DNA of 64,000 nucleotides, from contig CAMQHT010000002.1 in the NCBI GenBank assembly GCA_947001705.1, forward strand, positions 1 through 64,000, in the 5' to 3' direction. Origin of the DNA: an uncultured Collinsella sp. Its GTDB lineage: Bacteria > Actinomycetota > Coriobacteriia > Coriobacteriales > Coriobacteriaceae. A model generated the notes under the pieces. It was not told the origin of the DNA. It saw only the letters and a program-made list of their open reading frames with translations, and made no database searches. A program made the translations under genes and the position numbers. Shown here piece after piece: positions 42,897 through 50,496 of this stretch (positions are counted from its first letter, which is position 1; every line of letters starts with the position of its first letter).

Positions 42897-44787
42897 GACC
42901 GCAGCCCAAGCACGCCCGGCCGACCTCAAGCGCACTGTGCTCCGCCTGCTCTCCTACATGGGGCATGCCAAGTTCTCGTTGCTCGCGGTGGGCGTGCTCG
43001 CCTCCGTCGCCGCCATCGCGAGCCTCGCCGGCACCTACATGGTGCGCCCCATCGTTAACGGTTTGGCCACGGGCGGGGAGGAACTGCTTGCCAAGCAGGT
43101 CATCCTGACGGCGATCATCTACGCCGCGGGCGTGCTCTCGGCCCTGGGCTACTCACAAATCATGGTGCGCGCGGCCCAACGCGTGGTGTCCGATATTCGC
43201 CGCGACCTGTTCGCGCACATCCAGACGCTGCCGCTCAGCTATTTTGACGGCACACGCTCGGGCGACATCATGAGCTTTTTCACCAACGACGTCGACACCG
43301 TCTCCGAGGCGCTCAACAACAGCTTTGCCAACGTGATTCAGGCCGCCATTCAGGTTGTGGGCACCACGGCCATGCTCATCATCCTCAACTGGCAGCTCAC
43401 GATTATCACGCTCGTGTGCGATGCGGCCATTGTGCTGTATGCGCGCTACTCGGGCGCGCGCTCTAAGCGCTTCTTTGCCGCCCAGCAGGCATCGCTTGGC
43501 GACTTGGACGGATATATCGAAGAGATGGTCTCGGGCCAAAAGGTCATCAAGGTCTTTAACCGCGAGGCAGCGAATGTTGCCGGCTTCGCCTGCCGCAACG
43601 ACGAGCTTCGCCGTACCGGCACCGCCGCCGTGAGCTATGCCAACTCCATGGTGCCCATGACCGTCGTGATTGGCTACGTCAACTATGCCATCGTCGCCGT
43701 GGCGGGCGGCATGCTCTGCATCAAGGGACTCGCCGACGTGGGCGCGCTTGCAAGTTACCTGGTCTTTGTACGCCAGGCGGCCATGCCCATCAACCAGTTT
43801 ACGCAGCTGGGCAACTTTTTGCTCAACGCGCTGGCCGGTGCCGAGCGCCTGTTTGCCGCCATGGACCTTAAGCCCGAGGTGGACGAGGGCTACGTGGAGC
43901 TGGTGCAGACGGGCGACGCCGCGTGGGCGTGGAAAATTCCCGAGGGCCAGGGCGTGGGCGCGTACGGGCACTTGCATGACGTGGCAGCCGTTGATGAGTC
44001 GGGCCGCGCGGTGGCTGCCGACGGTACCGAGCTCACGTGCGGCTTGGTTCCGCTTGCCGGCGACGTGCGTTTCCATGCCGTGGACTTTTCCTACGTGCCG
44101 GGCACCCGCGTGCTCACGGACCTCAACCTGTTTGCCAAGCCGGGGCAAAAGATCGCGTTTGTGGGCTCGACGGGCGCCGGAAAGACGACCATCACCAACC
44201 TCATCAACCGCTTCTACGAGGTCGATGACGGCGAGATCACGTACGACGGCATCGACGTCAAGCACATTGCCAAGGCCAGCCTGCGCGGGTCGCTCGGCAT
44301 TGTGCTGCAGGATACGCACCTGTTTAGCGGCACCATTGCGCAGAACATCCGCTTTGGCAAGCTCGACGCGACCGACGAGGAGGTGCGCGCCGCTGCCGAG
44401 GCGGCCTGCGCCGACTCGTTTATTCGCCGCCTGCCTAGAGGCTACGACACGCCGGTCACGGCCGACGGCGCCAACCTGTCGCAGGGCCAGCGCCAGCTGC
44501 TCGCCATCGCGCGCGTGGCCGTCGCTGACCCGCCGGTGCTCATCCTGGACGAGGCCACTTCGAGCATCGACACGCGCACCGAAAAGCTCATCGAGCGCGG
44601 TATGGACCGCATCATGCGCGGACGCACCACGTTTATGATCGCGCACCGCCTGTCCACCGTCCGCGACGCCGATGCCATCATGGTCCTCGAACACGGCCGC
44701 ATCATCGAGCGCGGCGCGCACGAAGAACTGCTCGCCCAGCACGGCGAGTACTGGCAGCTGGCGCATGGCTTAAAAGAGTTGGATTAA
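42889..44787 (+). CDS. ABC exporter subunit with catalytic ATP site
   Basis: A 632-residue half-transporter. Walker A STGAGKTT, Walker B LILDEATSSID and switch IAHRLSTV are intact. The signature LSQGQRQLL deviates from LSGGQ, as expected for the subunit that contributes its signature to the degenerate site. Between the membrane and ATP domains there is an insert of about 50 residues (around VELVQTGDAAWAWKIPEGQG). ATG 42889 lies inside the end of the first subunit gene and follows GGAAGGGGG. Together they probably form a drug or peptide exporter. Confidence 0.92.
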   Translation: MPKTAAQARPADLKRTVLRLLSYMGHAKFSLLAVGVLASVAAIASLAGTYMVRPIVNGLATGGEELLAKQVILTAIIYAAGVLSALGYSQIMVRAAQRVVSDIRRDLFAHIQTLPLSYFDGTRSGDIMSFFTNDVDTVSEALNNSFANVIQAAIQVVGTTAMLIILNWQLTIITLVCDAAIVLYARYSGARSKRFFAAQQASLGDLDGYIEEMVSGQKVIKVFNREAANVAGFACRNDELRRTGTAAVSYANSMVPMTVVIGYVNYAIVAVAGGMLCIKGLADVGALASYLVFVRQAAMPINQFTQLGNFLLNALAGAERLFAAMDLKPEVDEGYVELVQTGDAAWAWKIPEGQGVGAYGHLHDVAAVDESGRAVAADGTELTCGLVPLAGDVRFHAVDFSYVPGTRVLTDLNLFAKPGQKIAFVGSTGAGKTTITNLINRFYEVDDGEITYDGIDVKHIAKASLRGSLGIVLQDTHLFSGTIAQNIRFGKLDATDEEVRAAAEAACADSFIRRLPRGYDTPVTADGANLSQGQRQLLAIARVAVADPPVLILDEATSSIDTRTEKLIERGMDRIMRGRTTFMIAHRLSTVRDADAIMVLEHGRIIERGAHEELLAQHGEYWQLAHGLKELD

Positions 44788-44837
44788 CCCGTTCGAGCAC
44801 GATGCTTTGGTCCCTCCGTGCCTCTCACCTCGCCTCA

Positions 44838-44901
44838 AACCATCACAACATTCGACGTTTTTTTCCAAAAACGGGAAAAGCATCGAATGTTGTGATGGTT
44901 T
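44838..44901. repeat. AACCATCACAACATTCGA inverted-repeat element, copy 1
   Basis: Nineteen-base arms 44838-44856 and 44883-44901 are perfectly complementary around a 26-base centre. It lies 50 bases after the ABC operon. Two further copies are at 48.95 and 59.1 kb. The remaining spacer to 45033 shows nothing clear. Confidence 0.85.
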
Positions 44902-45033
44902 GTATGCTGAGGATGGGCTTGGAAAGTCCGTTTTGCTCGAAGCGACCTGTCCTGTCGTACGGGTGTCGGCATGATTCTCCCGTGGGGTATTATGTTTTCC
45001 GAAGAATAAAACGCCGCGTGAGGGGAGGGCTGC

Positions 45034-46089
45034 GTGGACGGGCACGTGCAACATGACGGCTTTGGTCGCGATATCAATTACCTGCGCATTGCCGTTACCG
45101 ACAAGTGCAATTTCCGCTGCATTTACTGCATGCCGGCCGATGGCGTGGCACCCCGCGCGCACGACGAGCTGCTCAGTGCCGAGGAAATCGCCCGCTTTGT
45201 GCGCTTGGTGGCGGGGGAGGGCATTCGCCGCGTACGCCTGACGGGCGGCGAGCCGCTGGTCAGCCGCCGTATCATTCCGCTCATTCGCGACATCCGCGCG
45301 ATTCCGCAGATCGAGGACATCTCGCTTACCACCAATGGCGCCCTGCTGCCCAAGCTGGCACCGCAGCTCAAAGATGCCGGCCTTAACCGCGTCAACATCT
45401 CGCTCGACACGCTCGACCCTACGCTGTTTGGAAAGATTACGCGCCTGGGTCGGCTCGAGCAGACCATGGCTGGCATCGACGCGGCGCTGGCCTGGGGCTT
45501 TGAGCCCGTTAAGGTCAACTGCGTTGTGGTGCGCCGGCTCAACCAAGATGTGGCGGCCCTCGCGCGGCTCACGCTCGACCGTCCCATCCACCTGCGCTTT
45601 ATCGAATACATGCCCATCGGCGACGAGCGCACGAGCTCGCATTGCGCCGTGGACCCTCACGCACCCACGCTCAACCCCGAGTTGTGGGATGCGAGCGACA
45701 GCGTGCCGAGCGACGAGCTGCGGGCGCGCGTCAATGTCGGGGCCGCCGCGATGGGTCTGGGCGAGCTCGAACCGCTTGACATCACCGACGCTCCTGCCGG
45801 CGCGGGCCCCGCGCGCTATTGGCGCTTTCCGGGCGCGGCGGGAACGGTCGGCTTCATCAGCGCCATGTCCAACCATTTTTGTGCGAGCTGCAACCGCCTG
45901 CGCCTGACGGCCGATGGCAACGTGCGTCCGTGCCTGTTCAGCGATGCCGAGTATTCGGTGCGCGAGGCGTTGCGCCGTGGTGATGATATGCAGGTACTTT
46001 CGATTTGGCGCGATGCCGTGGCCCACAAACCGCAGGAACACGCGATAATTGAGGGCACGCAACGATTTATGTCCCAAATCGGAGGATGA
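45034..46089 (+). CDS. moaA: GTP 3',8-cyclase MoaA
   Basis: Radical-SAM enzyme that, with MoaC, turns GTP into cyclic pyranopterin, the first stage of molybdenum cofactor synthesis. The 351-residue chain has the N-terminal cluster motif CNFRCIYC, the GGEPL SAM motif, the C-terminal cluster motif CASCNRLRL with a later cysteine in RPCLF, and the conserved terminal GG. GTG 45034 follows GGGGAGGG. The moaC-mobB gene starts five bases after it. Confidence 0.96.
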   Translation: MDGHVQHDGFGRDINYLRIAVTDKCNFRCIYCMPADGVAPRAHDELLSAEEIARFVRLVAGEGIRRVRLTGGEPLVSRRIIPLIRDIRAIPQIEDISLTTNGALLPKLAPQLKDAGLNRVNISLDTLDPTLFGKITRLGRLEQTMAGIDAALAWGFEPVKVNCVVVRRLNQDVAALARLTLDRPIHLRFIEYMPIGDERTSSHCAVDPHAPTLNPELWDASDSVPSDELRARVNVGAAAMGLGELEPLDITDAPAGAGPARYWRFPGAAGTVGFISAMSNHFCASCNRLRLTADGNVRPCLFSDAEYSVREALRRGDDMQVLSIWRDAVAHKPQEHAIIEGTQRFMSQIGG

Positions 46090-46093
46090 TCAT

Positions 46094-47398
46094 ATGGCCA
46101 AGAGCAGGTACGCCGATGCCACCAAGGCCGCTCGCAGGGCCGCGATGTCTGCCCATAAAGCCACGGCTGCTGCCAGCAACACCGCTGGGTCCGCGGCGGT
46201 ACAGCCGTCCGCCGGCACTGCTGCCGAGCCCGCCCGCGACACCCGCCGCGACGAGCTGACGCACGTGGATGCCAAGGGCGAGGTGCGCATGGTTGACGTG
46301 TCCGACAAGGCCGAGACCCATCGCATTGCCATCGCCGAGGGCACGATTCTTATGCACCCCGAGACGCAGGCCATGGTGCTGCAGGATGGCGCTAAAAAGG
46401 GCGACGTGCTCGCTTGCGCACGCGTTGCGGGCATCATGGCCATCAAACGTACGAGTGACATCATCCCCATGTGCCATCCGTTGCTCATTACCAAGAGTAA
46501 GTGCGATATCGAGCCTATCGCGCCGGCGGGGACGCCTGCCGAGGACGTGCCCGAGGGCTGGGCGCCGCCGCGCGCGGACGGGCAGGTTGGCTTTCATGTG
46601 TTGGTCACGGCGGGCGTGACGGGCAAGACGGGTATTGAGATGGAGGCCCTGACCGGCGCGAGTGCCGCGTGCCTCACGATCTATGACATGTGCAAGGCCG
46701 TCGATCGTGGCATGGAGATCGTCGACGTTCGCCTGCTGCACAAGGAGGGTGGCCGCTCGGGCGTGTGGGATCGTGCCGAGCGTCAGGCCGCTACTGTTGA
46801 GGCCGCCGGCGCCGACGGTAACGCTCCCACAAGCGCGCCTGCCGCCGTCGCGCCCGCAGCTCCGACACCGGCCGTCCCCGCGATCGCGTTTATCGGCTAC
46901 CAAAACTCGGGCAAGACCACGCTCGTCGAGAAGGTCATTGCCGAGCTCACCCGCCGCGGCCTGCGCGTGGGTTCGCTCAAGCATCATGGGCATCACGGCT
47001 TTGACATCGATGTACCCGCTAAGGACACCTGGCGCCATCACCAAGCCGGATCCAAGCACGTGGGCCTTATCTGCGCCACGCGCTGGGCGGAGTACGCCGA
47101 CACGCGCGAGGAGGACGAGATGCCCGCGCGCGAGCTGCTGTCGCGTTACAACGATGTCGACGTGGTGATCATCGAGGGCTACAAGACCGAGGGCTTCGAC
47201 AACATCGTCGTCGCGCGCTCCGGTGTCGATCGTCTGCGCGGCAAGAGCTCGCTCGACCTGGTCGACGGTCGCACGCTGGCCCTTGCCTGCAACGAGGCCC
47301 TGGCACGCCAGGCATTCGATGCCGGCTTTGCGACCCGAGCCATCAACATCAACGACGCCCGAGCCATCTGCGATCTGATTCAAGACCATCTGGCCTAA
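46094..47398 (+). CDS. moaC: MoaC-MobB fusion protein
   Basis: A 434-residue fusion. After a basic, Ala-rich N-terminus of about 50 residues comes MoaC, cyclic pyranopterin monophosphate synthase (VDVSDKAETHRIAIAEGTI, MCHPLLITKSKCDIE, GKTGIEMEALTGAS, DMCKAVDRGMEI). An Ala/Pro linker near residues 235-265 leads to MobB, a GTP-binding P-loop adaptor (FIGYQNSGKTTLVEKVI, VGSLKHHGHHGFDID). MoaC acts early and MobB at the final guanylylation stage, so the fusion ties distant steps. GGAGG lies eight bases before ATG. Confidence 0.93.
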   Translation: MAKSRYADATKAARRAAMSAHKATAAASNTAGSAAVQPSAGTAAEPARDTRRDELTHVDAKGEVRMVDVSDKAETHRIAIAEGTILMHPETQAMVLQDGAKKGDVLACARVAGIMAIKRTSDIIPMCHPLLITKSKCDIEPIAPAGTPAEDVPEGWAPPRADGQVGFHVLVTAGVTGKTGIEMEALTGASAACLTIYDMCKAVDRGMEIVDVRLLHKEGGRSGVWDRAERQAATVEAAGADGNAPTSAPAAVAPAAPTPAVPAIAFIGYQNSGKTTLVEKVIAELTRRGLRVGSLKHHGHHGFDIDVPAKDTWRHHQAGSKHVGLICATRWAEYADTREEDEMPARELLSRYNDVDVVIIEGYKTEGFDNIVVARSGVDRLRGKSSLDLVDGRTLALACNEALARQAFDAGFATRAININDARAICDLIQDHLA

Positions 47399-47437
47399 AA
47401 CCTGCCAAAAAGGGACAGGTTTGTTTTGGCAGGTTTT
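47397..47437 (+). terminator. Terminator of moaC-mobB with GGGACAGG core
   Basis: AAAACCTGCCAAAA at 47397-47410 pairs perfectly with TTTTGGCAGGTTTT at 47424-47437. The loop begins AGGGACAGG. The left arm overlaps the stop codon. Confidence 0.88.
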
Positions 47438-47453
47438 ATCTGGGCAAACGTCA

Positions 47454-47495
47454 AAACCATCACAAAGGGGCCAGTCACCTTTGTGGTGGTTTTTG
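47454..47495. repeat. REP-like hairpin near 47.5 kb
   Basis: AAACCATCACAAAGG pairs with CCTTTGTGGTGGTTT (one G-U pair) around GGCCAGTCA. It combines the AACCATCAC start of the long inverted-repeat family with the CACAAAGG-core family. Confidence 0.8.
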
Positions 47496-47665
47496 CTTTG
47501 GTGGACGGTTGGGACATGCCTTAAAATCTACCACGTAGTTCATGCTGGGCGAAAAGACGAAAGGAGGGGGCTCGATGCGCCCTTAGTAAGGCATACGGAT
47601 AGATTGAGCCAATGGACGGAGGGCCGAATGCCCGCTGTCCACATTCGTATGCAATAAGGAGCCCC

Positions 47666-48946
47666 ATGCTCGCATCTGTATTTCCAACATTCCACTCGTC
47701 GCTGTCCGTACAGGCCAAGCGCCTGGTGGCAATGCGCTTCCTCATCTACACCGGCTTTCAGACCAGTTATTTTATCGGCGTCATCGGAACGCTCACCTAT
47801 GCGGACGACGCTTCGGTCGTTGCGACGTCGCTGGCAGTCCTCTTTATGAACGTCTTCGTGATCCTGGGATCCTTTGCGGGTGGAGCGGCACTCGATGCCT
47901 GGGGCCCGCGCCGCCATTTCTTGCTGAGCATCATCGGCGCTCTCGCAACTGGCACGGCAATCATCGCCTTTGGTAGCGCGACCGGCGTCGTCTTGCTCGG
48001 CGCGGTGTTTCTGGGCTTTACGATGGGATTCGCCCAGCCCATTGCCACATCCTATCCGGCCTACCTCACCGATGATCCCGTCGAGCTCAAAGACATCAAC
48101 TCCGCCATCGCCATGTTCTCAAACGTGAGTATTATCGTCGGACCCACGTTGGGTGGCTTTGTCGCGGCTGCTGCGTCGTCGCGCGCGGTGTTTGTGCTCA
48201 TGATGCTCTTTACAGTGCTGGCGCTCGTCGCCGGTTGGGGCTTTAGGCCGAAGACCAGCCATGCCGCCGGGGATGCGGATGCCGATTCGGCAGAGGAAGG
48301 GGAGCGTGCGAGACAAAGCTCCAACCCCAGCGCATCCACTCGTGTCACCTTCGCGACCAGCATCAAGACAGTCTTCACCAACAGCGTCCTCGCGCTACTT
48401 TTCTGCATCATTTTTCTTTCGAACTTTGGCTACGGAGCCTTCGATCCGCTCGAGTCGTTTTTCTATCGCGATGTCCTATGCGTCGGTGTTGAGTGGATGG
48501 GCTGGCTCTCGTCGGCTAGCGGTGTGGGCGCGGTGCTGGGCGCCGTCCTCGCGCTCCGCTTGCCGCCGCACCTGGTCAACCTTAAAACGCTGCTCGTGGC
48601 GCTTATGTCCGTGGGTCTGGGAAGCCTGCTCTACGTGGGAACGCCGTATGTGGGCGTAGCCCTTGTCGGCCAGATTGCCCTAGGCGTGGCCTGGGGCGTC
48701 GTCAACCCGCTCCACAACACGATCGTGCAAACGACGGCCCCGCTCGAGCAGCTCGGTCGCGTGAACTCGGTCATGGGCTTTGGCAACATGTTTGCCGGCG
48801 TAGCCCCGCTGGCGATTGCCCCGTGGCTGGCGGCGAAGTTTGGCGTGCAGCAGACGCTCATCGGAGCGGGCGCGGTCGTGACGGCGGTTCCCGCGGCGTT
48901 GCTGCTGTTTGGCCGCCGGCACTTGGATCGTGCCGCAAGGCAGTAG
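47666..48946 (+). CDS. Major facilitator superfamily transporter
   Basis: A 426-residue membrane protein with about twelve hydrophobic helices in two halves, split near residue 205 by a polar loop (GDADADSAEEGERARQSSNP). The conserved loop GGAALDAWGPRRHFLL after helix 2 marks an MFS protein of the drug-efflux or macrolide-exporter kind. AAGGAG precedes ATG 47666. The substrate is unknown. The stop is followed at once by an inverted-repeat element. Confidence 0.85.
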   Translation: MLASVFPTFHSSLSVQAKRLVAMRFLIYTGFQTSYFIGVIGTLTYADDASVVATSLAVLFMNVFVILGSFAGGAALDAWGPRRHFLLSIIGALATGTAIIAFGSATGVVLLGAVFLGFTMGFAQPIATSYPAYLTDDPVELKDINSAIAMFSNVSIIVGPTLGGFVAAAASSRAVFVLMMLFTVLALVAGWGFRPKTSHAAGDADADSAEEGERARQSSNPSASTRVTFATSIKTVFTNSVLALLFCIIFLSNFGYGAFDPLESFFYRDVLCVGVEWMGWLSSASGVGAVLGAVLALRLPPHLVNLKTLLVALMSVGLGSLLYVGTPYVGVALVGQIALGVAWGVVNPLHNTIVQTTAPLEQLGRVNSVMGFGNMFAGVAPLAIAPWLAAKFGVQQTLIGAGAVVTAVPAALLLFGRRHLDRAARQ

Positions 48947-49011
48947 AAACCATCACAACATTCGATGAAAATCGCGATTTTGCCGAAAAACGTCGAATGT
49001 TGTGATGGTTT
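48947..49011. repeat. AACCATCACAACATTCGA inverted-repeat element, copy 2
   Basis: Nineteen-base arms 48947-48965 and 48993-49011 are perfectly complementary. The centre contains its own palindrome AAAATCGCGATTTT. It begins on the base after the MFS stop codon. Confidence 0.88.
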
Positions 49012-49043
49012 GCGCCCCGGGCCAGGCCACCCTGCGGGTCCGG

Positions 49044-49078
49044 CCACCACAAAGGGGCCAGGCACCTTCGTGGTGGTT
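49044..49078. repeat. REP-like hairpin near 49.0 kb
   Basis: CCACCACAAAGG at 49044-49055 pairs with CCTTCGTGGTGG at 49065-49076 around GGCCAGGCA, followed by TTTTTGC. It is a close relative of the 34,356 element. Confidence 0.85.
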
Positions 49079-49170
49079 TTTGCTTTAACGGGCCGCGCCT
49101 GCGCCTTGGTATACCATGTACGCCGTTCACGACCACACCCCACACCGCCGCACAACCCAGAAAGGCCCCC

Positions 49171-49992
49171 ATGGACGCCACCTTCAGCCACATCAAAGCC
49201 GTGTTCTGCGATATCGACGGCACGCTGCTCACGAGCCAGCACACGGTGTCCCCGCGCACCGTGGCGGCCATCCGCGCCCTGCGCGAGCGCGGCGTGCTCT
49301 TTGGTCTGTGCACCGGGCGCGACGCCCACGCGACCGAGGCCATGTACGAGCTCTGGGGCATCGAAGGCCTGGTGGACGTGCTTGTGGGCTGCGGCGGCGC
49401 CGAGGTCATCGACCGCGCGCACGACATCAACGAGCTGAGCTATCCGCTGCCGGGCGAGACCATCGCGCGCATCTGCAAGCACATGGCGGACCTTCCGGTA
49501 ACGCCCGTCTGCCCCCGAGACGGCGTGTTCTACGTGCCCGAGAGCAACGCGTGCGTCGAGCACCTGTCGCGCGTCGACGGCGTGCCCTACCAGGTGGTCG
49601 ATTTTGCCGAGTTTTTGCGCGAGCCGCAGCCCAAGGTGATGTTTACCACAGCGCCCGAGGTAATGCCGCGGGTGATTGAGCGGGCGTCGACGTTTGCCGA
49701 TAACACTGTTAAGGCGGCGTCTCTGCAAACCACGCAGCGGCTCTACGAGTTCATGGATCCGCGCGTGTCCAAGACGCGCGGCCTTGTGCGCGTGGCAGAG
49801 CTCAACGACATGGAGCTCCAGAACATCTGCGTGTTTGGCGATGCGGACAACGACACCTGCATGGTGGCTGACGCCGGCGTTGGCGTGGCCATGGCAAACG
49901 GCAGCGCCGCCACCCGCGCCGCCGCCGATTTTGTAACCGTCAGCAACGACGAAGACGGCATTGCGATCTTTGTCGAGGAACATCTGCTGTAG
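49171..49992 (+). CDS. Cof-type HAD phosphatase
   Basis: A 273-residue haloacid dehalogenase-superfamily hydrolase with a C2B cap. Motifs in order are FCDIDGTLLTS, GLCTGRD, a lysine in SKTRGLVRV and the metal site VFGDADNDTCMVADAG. Family members dephosphorylate sugar phosphates, flavin precursors or other small molecules. The substrate cannot be assigned. The start follows AGAAAGG. It is a single gene. Confidence 0.87.
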   Translation: MDATFSHIKAVFCDIDGTLLTSQHTVSPRTVAAIRALRERGVLFGLCTGRDAHATEAMYELWGIEGLVDVLVGCGGAEVIDRAHDINELSYPLPGETIARICKHMADLPVTPVCPRDGVFYVPESNACVEHLSRVDGVPYQVVDFAEFLREPQPKVMFTTAPEVMPRVIERASTFADNTVKAASLQTTQRLYEFMDPRVSKTRGLVRVAELNDMELQNICVFGDADNDTCMVADAGVGVAMANGSAATRAAADFVTVSNDEDGIAIFVEEHLL

Positions 49993-50002
49993 CGCCGGGG
50001 GA

Positions 50003-50040
50003 GAACCCCCGCAATGGGGACAGGCGCCTTTGTGGTGGCC
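50003..50040. repeat. Left 38-bp direct repeat flanking the pilus locus
   Basis: This stretch matches 59039-59076 in the same orientation with three mismatches, including the core GGGGACAGG and the end TTTGTGGTGGCC. It lies just before the AT-rich region that precedes the pilus genes. It is also a REP-like element with a degraded left arm. Confidence 0.85.
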
Positions 50041-50496
50041 TCAGGCGATTTGGGCGAATTGATGCCTAAAATCTGCGCGATAATTCAAATATAGTTGTCT
50101 GAACATCATGCCTCTAACCACCGGTGGGTTAAAGATATTCTCATCAGTTTGGTAGGATATTCCTTCCGGTTAATAATCTACCGTTCACGGTCGATTTTCG
50201 ACCGTTCACAGGATGTTTGCTCTTGAGCAAAAGGTTGTGCAAATAAATAAAATGCTATTAAAAAACTGATAACTAACTTAATTACCAGTAGAAACAGATA
50301 TTTTATAGCGAATAAACGAAGGCAAATCTAAACAATTGTCAAGAGAATTAAGAACTTGCACAAAAATGTCGGTTTTGCTGCTCAGATGTTTAAACAATCG
50401 TTATAATTGCATCACTTAGCGAGCGCAATTACAGATTGCGCAGATACGTTTGATAGGGAAAGAGCAAGATCGCGGTCTCTTGGGGAGGAGACATCG
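50041..50496 (+). promoter_or_regulatory. AT-rich pilus upstream region with -10 box
   Basis: About 450 bases much richer in A and T than the rest of the window. It includes short dyads such as GGTCGATTTTCGACC near 50,190 and TGCTCTTGAGCA near 50,218. TATAAT at 50402-50407 is a likely -10, about 90 bases before the first pilin start. No clear -35 or gene is seen. The composition suggests foreign origin or a binding platform for a nucleoid protein. Confidence 0.5.
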
